Shown: in pieces, positions 34,679 to 43,658 of the stretch
How the letters are laid out: every line of letters starts with the position of its first letter
Position numbering within the stretch: the stretch's first letter is position 1
From: Dehalococcoidia bacterium
Lineage (GTDB): Bacteria; Chloroflexota; Dehalococcoidia; UBA2979
Direction: 5' to 3'
NCBI GenBank assembly: GCA_009379925.1
Contig: WHSU01000008.1
Span: 1-64,000 of the forward strand
DNA length: 64,000 nucleotides
The notes under the pieces: generated by a model
The model's input: only the letters and a program-made list of their open reading frames with translations
Database searches by the model: none
Told to the model about the DNA's origin: nothing
Translations under genes and position numbers: made by a program

Positions 34679-35530
34679 GTGGACTTCGAGAAGATCCGGT
34701 CCGAGACGCACGAACATGGCGTGCTGCTGGTCACGCTGGACGACCCGTCCACGCTGAACGCGCTCGGCGAGCCACTGATGACCGAACTGCTCTCCGAGAT
34801 CGACCGGTTCGCGGCCGACCCCGACCTGCGCTGTCTCGTCCTCACCGGCTCGGGGCGCTCGTTCTCCTCCGGCGCGAACGTGCGTGGCTTCGCGCGGAGC
34901 ATCGAGGCGCGCGACCAGGCGGCGCAAGCGCCGCCGCCGCCCCCCTCGCCCTGGTCCACGCTCGACCCGATGTTCACCGCGTCCGAGGGGCGGAAGGCTG
35001 TCGGCCCACTGGTCGTCCACCGACTGCACAACCTGCAGAAGCCCTCGATCGCCGCGGTCAACGGCTTCGCGTACGGCCTCGGATGTGGCCTTGCGCTGTC
35101 GTGCGACATCCGGGTGGCCGGCTCCAACGCGCGGTTCAGCGAAGCCTTTATCCGCAACGGCTTGATCCCGGCGGATGGGAGCACCTGGCAGCTGCCGAAG
35201 CTCATCGGCCCGGCGCGCACCCTGTGGATGCAGTACACCGGCGACGCCATCGATGCCACAGAAGCGGAGCGCATCGGCATCGTGAACAAGACGGTGCCGG
35301 ACGAGCAGCTGCTGGAGACGGCTCTGGAGATGGCGACGCGGCTGGCCCGCGGACCGGTCTTCTCGATGGGCATGATCAAGCAACTGGTGATGCGCGGCTT
35401 CGAGCAGGACCTGCCGGAGCACATGTCGCTGGCTTCGCGCGCCCAGGACCTGGCCCGCCTCACGGACGACCACCGCGAGGGAGTCCGCGCCTTCATCGAG
35501 AAGCGCGACCCGCAGTTCACCGGCCGCTAG
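34679..35530 (+). CDS. enoyl-CoA hydratase/isomerase (crotonase) family protein
   Basis: A 283-residue crotonase starting at a GTG (VDFEKIRSETHEHGVLLVTL). The oxyanion hole is formed by FSSGANVRGF and NGFAYGLGCGLALSCDIRVAG. The first catalytic glutamate position is not glutamate (GCGLAL); the second is kept (FSEAFIRNGLIP). A proline-rich insert APPPPPSPW near residues 82-90 is unusual and probably forms a surface loop. It ends RAFIEKRDPQFTGR. One base separates it from the CoA-transferase gene downstream, so they are co-translated under the promoter at 34626. Confidence 0.9.
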   Translation: MDFEKIRSETHEHGVLLVTLDDPSTLNALGEPLMTELLSEIDRFAADPDLRCLVLTGSGRSFSSGANVRGFARSIEARDQAAQAPPPPPSPWSTLDPMFTASEGRKAVGPLVVHRLHNLQKPSIAAVNGFAYGLGCGLALSCDIRVAGSNARFSEAFIRNGLIPADGSTWQLPKLIGPARTLWMQYTGDAIDATEAERIGIVNKTVPDEQLLETALEMATRLARGPVFSMGMIKQLVMRGFEQDLPEHMSLASRAQDLARLTDDHREGVRAFIEKRDPQFTGR

Positions 35531-35531
35531 C

Positions 35532-36833
35532 GTGAGCGCCTCGGGCCCGCTGGCCGGTGTCCGCGTCCTCGAGTTCTCGCAGATCGTGTCGCTGCCGTAC
35601 GCCGGCGTGCTGCTGGCGGACCTGGGCGCGGACGTGATCAAGGTCGAGGCGCTCGCGGGTGACCCTCACCGCCACCGCGGGGCGATCGTGCCGGACGAGT
35701 CGAAGCGTTTCCAGTCGCTGAATCGCGGCAAGCGGAGCCTCGCGGTCGACCTCCGTCAGGCCGCGGGCCGCGACCTGATCTACCGGCTGATGCCCTCGAT
35801 CGACGTGGTCACCATCAACTTTCGACTCGGGGCGTCCGAGCGCCTCGGCGTGGACTACGAGACCCTGCGCAAGCACCGCCCCGACGTCATCTACTGCGAG
35901 TTGACCGGCTTCGGCAACCGCGGTCCGATGGCGTACCGCGCGGCGACCGACGTGGTGGCGAGTGCGTACAGCGGCCTCACCTTCGCCGACATGAAGATGG
36001 ACCAGGAGGGGCAGCCGGTCCAGTTGACCGCGATCTCACTGGCCGACTACGTCGCGGGGTTCTCCGCCGCGCTCGGCGTCGCCTCCGCGCTTCGGCACCG
36101 CGAGGTGACGGGCGAGGGGCAGCGCGTGGACACCTCGCTGCTGGCGGCGGCGCTGTCGGTGCAGGACACCGTGGTGATGCGCGAGCCGCTGCACGACACG
36201 GACGTGCGCGACCCGATGGTGGAGCGCCTGCAGGAGGCCCGCGGGCGCGGCGCGCCGTACCCGGAACTGATCGACATCTACGCCGGCGCGCGCGCGGCCG
36301 CCCGCTCCGCCTTCCGCTGCTACTACCGCGCCTACCAGGTGGCCGACGGCCACATCGTGCTGGGCGCGCTCACGAAGCCCGGCCGGGACGGCGTGCGGCG
36401 GGTGCTCGGCATCACGGACGACCCGAGCGACGAGCCGGGCTTCGACGCGCGTGAGCCGGCGAACATGGCGCTCGGCGACGAGCTGTTGAGGCGCCTGGAG
36501 CGGCTGCTGCGCGACCGTACGATGGCGGAGTGGACCGACCTGTTCGCGGCCGAGGGTGTACCGGTCAGCCCCATACACGCCCCGGAGGAGTTATCGGACG
36601 ACCCACAGGTGGAGGCCATCGGCATGATGTCCACCATCGAGCATCCCGTGTTCGGCACGCAGCGGGTCGTCGGCTCGCCGCTCTCGATGTCCGTCACGCC
36701 GCCGGCGGTGCAGGGGCCGTCGCCACGCATCGGCGAGCACACGGACGAGGTGCTGCGAGACCTCGGCGGACTCGGAACGGCCGACCTGGCCCGCCTGAGC
36801 GAGGCTGGGGTGATCGGCCGCTTCGAAGGGTGA
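35532..36833 (+). CDS. class III (CaiB/BaiF) CoA-transferase
   Basis: A 433-residue class III CoA-transferase starting with GTG one base after the crotonase stop. Family segments are GPLAGVRVLEFSQIVSLPYAGVLLADLGA, VIKVEALAGDP and GEGQRVDTSLLAAALSVQD. The last reads alanines where most relatives have an acidic residue, so the active-site aspartate should be checked by alignment. It is longer than its paralogues by about 30 residues because of an Ala/Arg-rich insert (EARGRGAPYPELIDIYAGARAA) around residues 235-257. Confidence 0.9.
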   Translation: MSASGPLAGVRVLEFSQIVSLPYAGVLLADLGADVIKVEALAGDPHRHRGAIVPDESKRFQSLNRGKRSLAVDLRQAAGRDLIYRLMPSIDVVTINFRLGASERLGVDYETLRKHRPDVIYCELTGFGNRGPMAYRAATDVVASAYSGLTFADMKMDQEGQPVQLTAISLADYVAGFSAALGVASALRHREVTGEGQRVDTSLLAAALSVQDTVVMREPLHDTDVRDPMVERLQEARGRGAPYPELIDIYAGARAAARSAFRCYYRAYQVADGHIVLGALTKPGRDGVRRVLGITDDPSDEPGFDAREPANMALGDELLRRLERLLRDRTMAEWTDLFAAEGVPVSPIHAPEELSDDPQVEAIGMMSTIEHPVFGTQRVVGSPLSMSVTPPAVQGPSPRIGEHTDEVLRDLGGLGTADLARLSEAGVIGRFEG

Positions 36834-36843
36834 CCGGCGCCGG

Positions 36844-38035
36844 CTACTCAACCAGCCGCACCGTGAACTGGTCGGCAATCTGGTCGAACGCCTCGGCGAG
36901 CAACTCCGGGTCATCGACGTCGAAGTATTGACCACCGCTGATGGCCGCGATGTCCTGGAGCACGCCTTCGTCGGCGGCCTCCGTCAGGCCGATGGTGAAG
37001 ATGCGGTACCCCAGGCCGGCGGCGATCTGCGCCTCGTCGCGTGCGTAGTCCTCCGCGGCGGTGCACAGGCCGCTACCACCGCAGTTCGAAAACGTCGGGT
37101 TGGCGTCGGTACCACCGCTGCGGTAGCGGTTCGCGATGCCGTCCGTGAGCAGCACGATCACCTTCTCGGTACCAAACTGCCCGTTCGCCTGCAGCTGCTG
37201 GCGCGCCACCGCAATGGCGTGTCCGATGTTCGTGCGGTCCTGCGGCACGAGGGCATCGATGGCGGCCGAGTAGGCGGAGGCCTCGCCGAAGTCGCTCGTC
37301 AGACCCTGGTCCAGGGTCGCCGTGTTCGCGTACGAGACCATGGCCAACCGGTCGAAGTCGAAGCCTCCCACGGTGGGCTCGAAGCGCTCGCTGAAGCCGA
37401 TCGCCGCCTCGCGCATCGTGTCGAAGGGTTGCCAGTCCGCGATGCCGTTCCCGTCCGGGTCGCCCGGCGGGATCGGGCAGTTGTTCATCGGCCCGCCGTG
37501 CGTGAACAGACACACCGACCCGGAGCGGTCGAGGACCACGGCGATCTCACGAGGGGTGCTGTTCGTCTGGCTGACGGCCCGGCCGGTCACCATGGCCTCG
37601 TCCTTGCCGAATAGGCGGGCGAAGAGCCAGGGCTCGTGAAGCGTCAGGCTCACCTCGATGGGTGTCGGCCTCACCGTTGTAGCCAGTCAGGACTGTCGCA
37701 TCGATGTCGTCCTCGGCGGGGTCGAAGCCGTTGGCGACGAGATAGCGCCGCGCCGTGTCCTCCGCGATCGCGAGCTTCGCCGCATAGTCAGGGTCGTGGA
37801 TGCTCCTGGGGAGGTCCTGTGCGGCGGCGAGCGCGGCGAAGTCCGCGGCCCCCTGCACGCGCGACTTGGTGTCGTACAGCTGCGCGATATCGACACAGAG
37901 CACCCCGCCAACCACGAAGAGGCCGAGCACGACCGCCATGAGCGGCGCGACCTGACCTCCATCGGATGACCGGGCGGGTATCGAGAGACGGCGGAGGGCC
38001 CCGGCGCGGCGGGACCATGAGCAAAAGTTGGGCAA
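36844..38035 (-). pseudogene. TadE/TadG-like pilus-assembly protein with von Willebrand A domain, frameshifted near 37667
   Basis: Frame one starts at TTG 38033-38035, preceded by GAGGAG. It encodes a TadG-type N-terminus: DGGQVAPLMAVVLGLFVVGG membrane segment, then DIAQLYDTKSRVQGAADFAALAAAQ. It is coherent to VLTGYNGEA. A net gain of one base near 37667 then moves the sequence to the next frame, TPIEVSLTLHEPWLFARLFG, then a VWA domain with MIDAS motif DRSGS, LLTDGIAN and a stop at 36844. Removing one base gives 396 residues. The product would be anchored in the membrane with the VWA domain outside. No other tad/flp genes are in the window. The single indel may be a sequencing error. Confidence 0.8.
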
Positions 38036-38262
38036 CCGACACTCCTCGAGCTGGACCTGTGTCGAGGAGCAGTGTGTGATCGGCGCCGTTGGCGAACAGT
38101 CAGCGGAACATCAGAACTCCGACGGGGCATCTCGAGGGCTCTCATCACGCTCGTGACCCGGACGGCTCAGGTTTCGGGCCCCCTCGATTCCCGCGGCGTG
38201 CGCTAGACTGCCGCTGCCCGAGGGGCGCTGGCGGCCGGCGGCCGCGATCGAGGGAGACGGCG

Positions 38263-39102
38263 ATGACGACCGAGGCAGCCGTGGCGGACCAGACCGTGAC
38301 GCTGAATGGACTGCGGTTCCATTACCGCGACTGGCCCAGCGCGCGCACGGGAGCGCAGGACCTCGTGCTGCTCCATGGCTTTACCGGCCACGCCCGCAGC
38401 TGGGACTCCCTGGCGCAGGCGCTGAGCGCCGACTACCGGGTGCTCGCGCTCGACCAGCGCGGTCATGGCGAGAGCGAGTGGGCGGCGCCCGACCAGTACG
38501 GCGTCGACTACATGGTCGGCGACCTGGAGGCCTTCGTCGCGGCCCTCGGGCTCGACCGCTTCGTGCTGCTGGGACTGTCGATGGGTGGGCGCAACGCGAT
38601 CCACTACGCCGGAAAGCGGCCGCCGGAGCTCGAACGGCTGGTCATCCTCGATATTGGCCCGGAAACGGCCGCGGCTGGTTCGGCACGCATCACCGCGGGT
38701 GTGCAGGCACGCGACACCTTCGAGAGCGTCGACGAGGCGATCGCGCAGGCGCGCACCGCAAACCCGAACGCCGACGAGGCGGAACAGCGACACCGCGTGG
38801 CGCACAACCTGATGCAGATGCCGGACGGGCAGTGGACCTACCGCTACGACCGGGCCCTCCGCGACCCGGCCAACCCGCGCCCACGGCCGACGCCCGAGGA
38901 GGGCTGGCGGCTGCTTGCCAACATTGCGGTGCCGGCGCTGCTCGTGCGCGGCGAGGTCAGCGACGTGCTGGCGCGCGAGGTCGCCGACCGGATGGTCGAG
39001 ACGATCCCGGACTGCCGCTTCCAGGAGGTGGCGGGCTCGGGGCACTCGATCCCCCTCGACCGCCCGCGTGAGCTGCTGGAGGCGCTCCGCACGTTCCTCT
39101 AA
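38263..39102 (+). CDS. alpha/beta hydrolase
   Basis: A 279-residue alpha/beta hydrolase. Motifs seen are LVLLHGFTGHARSWD (oxyanion hole), ALDQRGHGESEW, the nucleophile elbow GLSMGG with Ser106, and the catalytic histidine His261 in GSGHSIP. The start is the ATG at 38263 with AGGGAG upstream; the longer frame has no similarity. A TAGACT box lies at 38214-38219 but no clear -35 is seen. It could be an esterase, enol-lactonase or C-C hydrolase. It converges on the LLM-class gene. Confidence 0.9.
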   Translation: MTTEAAVADQTVTLNGLRFHYRDWPSARTGAQDLVLLHGFTGHARSWDSLAQALSADYRVLALDQRGHGESEWAAPDQYGVDYMVGDLEAFVAALGLDRFVLLGLSMGGRNAIHYAGKRPPELERLVILDIGPETAAAGSARITAGVQARDTFESVDEAIAQARTANPNADEAEQRHRVAHNLMQMPDGQWTYRYDRALRDPANPRPRPTPEEGWRLLANIAVPALLVRGEVSDVLAREVADRMVETIPDCRFQEVAGSGHSIPLDRPRELLEALRTFL

Positions 39103-39160
39103 GGCGAGCGCGCGCCGGCCCGCATCGCTGGTGACTCGTCGACCGCCTCTCGGCGGACGG

Positions 39161-40165
39161 CTATCCGACGAGTTGCGCGTAGATCGCGCGGCGCTTCTTC
39201 GGGTCCCGCTCGTCGACGGCCACCGGGAGGATCGTGTAGCCGGCGTCGCGCTCCGCCTCCAGCCACTCGATGCACCCTTCGACCGGGCCTGCGTAGCCCA
39301 TCTCCTGCACGCACTCCAGCGGTAGCGCGGCGTACCCCGCGGCCGAGCCTCCGGCGTCCCAGGCGCGGCGGACGGCGAGCGCTTCCTCTTCCTCTTCCAT
39401 GCCGTTGCGCGCGAAGTTCTGGAAATGCAGGTCGCCCATCCTCGCCATGTAGAAGGCAGTGTTGCGGCGCATCGCCTCGTATGCCGCGTCCGGGTCGGAC
39501 GTGACGTGCGCCCCTCCGGGCGCCCGCACCTCCATCGAGGCCGGGTCGCGCCCGGCTTCGGCCGCCATGGCGAGGAACGCGCGCACCTCCTCCGCCCACT
39601 GGCTGCGCGGCGTGCGCCCGGGCAGCAGCCCGTCCGCGATCCGCGCCGTCTGACGGACCGACGCGGGCGACATAGCGCCGATCACGATCGGGATGTGCTT
39701 CCGGGGCGGCACCAGCCCTCGGAAGGTGAAGCCGCGCTGCAGTTGGAACAGCTCGCCTTCGTAGTTGAGCGGCTCCCCGGCGATGAGGAGGTCCATGATC
39801 TCCACGTACTCGCGCAGGCGGCGCAGCGCGCGCCGGTAGGGCAGGCCGTGGAAGTCTTCGATCACCTGCGGACCGGACGTGCCGAGGCCGATCAGGATGC
39901 GACCTTCCGAGAGCAGATCCAGGGTCGCGAAATGCTGCGCGAGGGCCGCGGGGGTACGCGAAAACACGTTGACGATCGCGGAGCCGATGCGGACGCGCTC
40001 GGTCGCCTCGGCGACCACGGCCATCAGGGTAAAGAGGTCCGCGCCCCACGACTCTCCAAGCCAGACGGAGTCCACGCCCGCCTCGTCCGCCAGGCGTGCC
40101 TCCTGGCGCAACTCATCGAAGTCGATGGTCGCGCGCGAGCCGACGGCGATCGAGATGCGGCGCAT
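39161..40165 (-). CDS. LLM-class flavin-dependent oxidoreductase, probably F420-using
   Basis: A 334-residue luciferase-like TIM-barrel protein. Landmarks are DEAGVDSVWLGESWGAD, RIGSAIVNVFSRTPAALAQHFATLD and GRILIGLGTSGP, the last typical of F420-dependent members such as methylenetetrahydromethanopterin-reductase-like enzymes, followed by IPIVIGAMSP. An acidic run EEEEE lies near residue 265. It is monocistronic, with its promoter in the structured region upstream of 40165. Function could be reduction or oxygenation of a ketone or other substrate; the cofactor is inferred. Confidence 0.88.
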   Translation of the reverse strand: MRRISIAVGSRATIDFDELRQEARLADEAGVDSVWLGESWGADLFTLMAVVAEATERVRIGSAIVNVFSRTPAALAQHFATLDLLSEGRILIGLGTSGPQVIEDFHGLPYRRALRRLREYVEIMDLLIAGEPLNYEGELFQLQRGFTFRGLVPPRKHIPIVIGAMSPASVRQTARIADGLLPGRTPRSQWAEEVRAFLAMAAEAGRDPASMEVRAPGGAHVTSDPDAAYEAMRRNTAFYMARMGDLHFQNFARNGMEEEEEALAVRRAWDAGGSAAGYAALPLECVQEMGYAGPVEGCIEWLEAERDAGYTILPVAVDERDPKKRRAIYAQLVG

Positions 40166-40237
40166 CGTGGTGCTTCCCCCTCGCTACGGTGGCGGCATTG
40201 TACGCACGCGCGAGGCCGGAACGGAGAGGGTGGGTAC

Positions 40238-40295
40238 CCCGCCTTCGGCCACCAGGGCAGGCAATAAAGGCCGAAGGCGGGTAGGACGAACCTAC
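40238..40295. other. strong stem-loop pair in the divergent LLM/MFS intergenic region
   Basis: CCCGCCTTCGGCC (40238-40250) and its exact complement (40269-40281) form a 13-pair stem with an 18-base loop. Directly after it GTAGG and CCTAC (40281-40295) form a second, five-pair hairpin. It lies in the 5-prime leader of the MFS gene on the plus strand and upstream of the LLM gene on the minus strand. It could be an RNA control element or a transposon-derived repeat; no T run follows. Confidence 0.5.
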
Positions 40296-40463
40296 AGGGC
40301 TCGGGCCAAAAGGTGCTGACGAGGCACTGAGGTCTTGTTGACGGTACCGGCAGTCGGTGCGCCTCGAGGTCCGTGCGGGCGACGCCGTCCTGTCCCTTGC
40401 ACCACAGGCGGTGTGCCGGTACAAGCATCGTCATCGACGCCGCGACCGAACGGCGCGGACGGC

Positions 40464-41831
40464 ATGACCACCATAGTGGTAGATCCGGGGCCCGAGTTGG
40501 CCGAGGAGTCCCTGGAGGGGTCCGCCGCCCCTGCCGGTGCGCGCTCTCGGATTCGGGGGGTGTACTGGGGCTACTGGCTCGTCGGTGCTGCCTTCCTGGC
40601 ACAGTTCGCCTCGGTCGGCGCGCAGAACTACGTCATCGGCGCGTTCTTCACGCCGATGACCGAGGAGTTGTCGTGGACCCGCTCGGAGTTCACACTCGCG
40701 CGCACGATCGGACAGTTCTTCTTCGCCTTCATCGGGCTCTACATCGGCGCGCACGTCGACCGCCACGGCGCCCGGCAGTTGATGCGCGTGGGCGTGGTGG
40801 TGATGTCGTCGGCCATGTTCGGGCTGGCGTGGGTGCAGACGCACTGGCAGTGGTGGCTGTTCAACGGCATCATGCTCACCGCCGGCGCGGCCATGATCGG
40901 CAACCTGGTCGTCAACGTGACGCTGGCGAAGTGGTTCGTCGAGCGTCGAGGGCGCGCGGCCGGCTTCGCCTCGATGGGGGTGTCGTTCGCGGGCGTGGTG
41001 CTCACGCCGCTCGCGACGGTGCTGGTGGACGCGGTCGGCTGGCGCGACGCCTGGCGGATCCTCGCGGTCGGCGCCGCTGTCATCGTGATCCCGATCAGCT
41101 TCGTGATGCGCCGCGCCCCCGAGGACCACGGGCTGAACCCGGACGGCAAGAGCGCCGCGCAGATCGCGGCCGGTGGGGGCCTTGCGGCGGCCGCGGACTT
41201 CGCCTCCTCGCTGACGCGGTCGGAGGCGCTGCGTACGCGTGCGTTCTACCTGGTGGTGCTGGCGTTCGGCCTCGGTGGCCTCTCCATCGGCATGATGCTG
41301 GTGCAGACGATCCCGTTCATGACGGACGCCGGCTACTCGCGCGGCACCGCGTCCTTGATGGTCACGGTCGCCTCGGTGCCTTCGATGGTCGCGAAGCCCG
41401 TGTGGGGCTACTTCATCGACCGGGCGGACGCGCAACGGCTCTCGGTAGTTGGTTTCATCCTGACGGCCGCCGCACTGGTGACGATTGTGGTCGGGGTACG
41501 GCTGGGACTGGACCTGCTCGCGTTCGCCGGCTTCTTTCTGCTGGGTACCGGGTGGGGCGGGTTCATCCCGCTGCAAGAGGTCGTGTGGGCCTCGTTCTTC
41601 GGCCGGCGGTACCTGGGCGCGGTGCGGAGCGCCGGCCTGCCGTTCGCGCTCACGTTGAGCGCCAGCGCACCGCTCCTGACCTCGCTCTACTTCGACCGGG
41701 TGGGGAACTACGACGGCGCCTTCCTTACGGTCGCCGCCCTGGCCATCGTCGCCGTCGTGCTGATCTCGATGGCCACACCACCGACGCGCTCCGCGCGGGC
41801 CGGAACTGACAGCCTTGTCAGTAACCCGTAG
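40464..41831 (+). CDS. major facilitator superfamily transporter (oxalate/formate antiporter-like)
   Basis: A 455-residue MFS carrier with about twelve membrane helices. The first helix is YWGYWLVGAAFLAQFASVG. The loop 2-3 motif is present as GAHVDRHGARQLMRVG, and the second-half equivalent reads GYFIDRADAQRL. The layout, including EELSWTRSEFTLARTIGQFFF, is that of the OFA/monocarboxylate branch. The start is the ATG at 40464 (MTTIVVD). In this context it may import the carboxylic acids that feed the CoA-transferase pathways. A lipoprotein gene follows 43 bases later. Confidence 0.9.
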   Translation: MTTIVVDPGPELAEESLEGSAAPAGARSRIRGVYWGYWLVGAAFLAQFASVGAQNYVIGAFFTPMTEELSWTRSEFTLARTIGQFFFAFIGLYIGAHVDRHGARQLMRVGVVVMSSAMFGLAWVQTHWQWWLFNGIMLTAGAAMIGNLVVNVTLAKWFVERRGRAAGFASMGVSFAGVVLTPLATVLVDAVGWRDAWRILAVGAAVIVIPISFVMRRAPEDHGLNPDGKSAAQIAAGGGLAAAADFASSLTRSEALRTRAFYLVVLAFGLGGLSIGMMLVQTIPFMTDAGYSRGTASLMVTVASVPSMVAKPVWGYFIDRADAQRLSVVGFILTAAALVTIVVGVRLGLDLLAFAGFFLLGTGWGGFIPLQEVVWASFFGRRYLGAVRSAGLPFALTLSASAPLLTSLYFDRVGNYDGAFLTVAALAIVAVVLISMATPPTRSARAGTDSLVSNP

Positions 41832-41874
41832 ATTCAAAGGTGGGCGAGTCCCCGCCTGACCACGAAAGAGACTG

Positions 41875-43539
41875 ATGCGACAGGCGCTCAGGCACGCTCG
41901 AGTGGTCGGCGGTGCGGCGGTGCTCGCCTTGAGCACGGTCGTCGGGTGCGACCTGCCCACAGCCGAATCGCCGACCGGGTCGCCCGAGGGGCAGCCGGCG
42001 GTGCTCTCCACCTCGACGCCCGGCGAGACCGCCACCGTGGCCTCACCGACGCCGACGCCAACCGCGACACCGACGGGCGCACCCACACCCACGGCGCCCA
42101 CGTTCACGGAGACCGGCGACTGGTCGCAGGCGAACGGCGGCCTGGCGAACACCCGTGCCCGCGACAGCGCCATCACGTCGGAGACGGTGCAAGACCTGGC
42201 GCCGGTCTGGGCCTTCGACCTCAACGGTCAGGGCCCCTACGGCGCCGCCGCGGGCGCGCCGATCGTGGCCGGCGACACGGTGTACGTCGAGGACCTGGGA
42301 AGCAACCTCTACGCCGTCGACCTTGCTACGGGCGAGCAGCGGTGGCAGTACGCCGGCGGACCGCCCACAGCCGGCCCGGTTGGCCCGACGTACGCGGACG
42401 GACGGGTGTTCATCGCCACGGGGCTAGGCGGCGTACACGCGGTGGATGCGTCCACAGGAGAGCCGATCTGGGCGGTTGCGCTGGAGACGGACGGGTTTCA
42501 ACCGCTGGCCTTCGAGGACACCGTGTTCATCGGGACCGGGAACTTCGCTCACGTCGGCGGCCACAGCGGCTACGCCCACGCCCTCGATGCGGCCACGGGC
42601 GAGAGCCGCTGGTCGTTTCAGGTCGTGGAAGAGGGCTTCTGGGGTGACCCGGCATTGAACAGCGGGGGAGGCATCTGGTACCCGCCCGGCATCGATGAGG
42701 ACCGGGGCCTCGCCTACTTCGGCACGGGGAACGCCGGGCCGTACCCCGGGACCATCGAGTACCCGAACGCGGAGAGCCGCCCCGGTCCCAACCTGTACAC
42801 CAGCTCCGTGGTGGCCCTCGACCTCGAGGACGGCTCGCTCGCGTGGTACCACCAGGCGGTCGAGCGTGGACTCTTCGACCACGACTTCCAGACGTCGCCG
42901 ATCCTGGTGGACGCGGACGTGGAGGGCGAGGAACGTGCGCTACTCGTCGGCTCAGGCAAGCTCGGGCGGGTGATCGCGCTCCGCCGTGACACCAACGAGG
43001 TGATCTGGGACACCGAGGTGGGCGTCCACGAGAACGACGACCTGGAGGCCATCCCGCTGGCGGAGACGGTGAAGGTGTTCCCCGGCATCTTCGGCGGCGT
43101 CGAGACCCCGATGAGCGTGGCGGGCGGGCGTGTCTTCGTCCCGGTGGTCAATCTGGGCACGGTCCACACGGCGACCGGGCACGGGGCCATCGACGGGTCG
43201 GGCGCGCTGCTCAGCGCCAACAACAGCACGAACCTGGGCGAAGCGACGGGTGAACTCGTCGCGTTGGACCTGGCGACGGGCGAGCCGCTGTGGCGGCAGG
43301 AACTCGACTCCCCGCTCTTCGGCGGAGCGACGGCCGTGGGCGACCTGGTCTTCACCGCGACGTACAGCGGGACCATCGTGGCGTACCGGCAGGACACGGG
43401 CGAGGAAGTGTGGCGCCATGACACCGGCGGTGGGATCAACGCCTGGCCGGCGGTGCAGGACGACCGCATCCTCTGGCCGGTGGGCCTCGGCCCTCAGCCG
43501 CAGCTGATCGCCTTCGGACTCGGCGGCGGCACACACTAG
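41875..43539 (+). CDS. PQQ-binding-like beta-propeller lipoprotein
   Basis: A 554-residue lipoprotein. The signal peptide ends in the lipobox STVVGC, and a Thr/Pro/Ser-rich tether to about residue 80 follows. The rest is a beta propeller of PQQ-dehydrogenase type repeats: APVWAFDLNGQGPYG, LYAVDLATGEQRWQYAG, AHALDAATGESRWSFQ, VVALDLEDGSLAWYHQ and LVALDLATGEPLWRQEL. Segments such as GIWYPPGIDEDRGLAYFGTGN and DHDFQTSPIL recall alcohol/quinoprotein dehydrogenases. The calcium and PQQ ligands cannot be confirmed by eye, so it may be a non-catalytic propeller. Confidence 0.85.
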   Translation: MRQALRHARVVGGAAVLALSTVVGCDLPTAESPTGSPEGQPAVLSTSTPGETATVASPTPTPTATPTGAPTPTAPTFTETGDWSQANGGLANTRARDSAITSETVQDLAPVWAFDLNGQGPYGAAAGAPIVAGDTVYVEDLGSNLYAVDLATGEQRWQYAGGPPTAGPVGPTYADGRVFIATGLGGVHAVDASTGEPIWAVALETDGFQPLAFEDTVFIGTGNFAHVGGHSGYAHALDAATGESRWSFQVVEEGFWGDPALNSGGGIWYPPGIDEDRGLAYFGTGNAGPYPGTIEYPNAESRPGPNLYTSSVVALDLEDGSLAWYHQAVERGLFDHDFQTSPILVDADVEGEERALLVGSGKLGRVIALRRDTNEVIWDTEVGVHENDDLEAIPLAETVKVFPGIFGGVETPMSVAGGRVFVPVVNLGTVHTATGHGAIDGSGALLSANNSTNLGEATGELVALDLATGEPLWRQELDSPLFGGATAVGDLVFTATYSGTIVAYRQDTGEEVWRHDTGGGINAWPAVQDDRILWPVGLGPQPQLIAFGLGGGTH

Positions 43540-43658
43540 AGCAGCGCAGCACAGCCAACGAGGCGTGCGCGAGACTGTGTAGAGCGGCGACAGCTGCAAG
43601 CGGTTCGTCGGCGGCGCCCCGGTGCGCGTGACACATATGAGATACATACGACTCTACG

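Noticed and set aside
33626-35641. 671-codon minus-strand frame
   Set aside because: Only the part below 34462 has hot-dog features; the rest is antisense to a crotonase gene.
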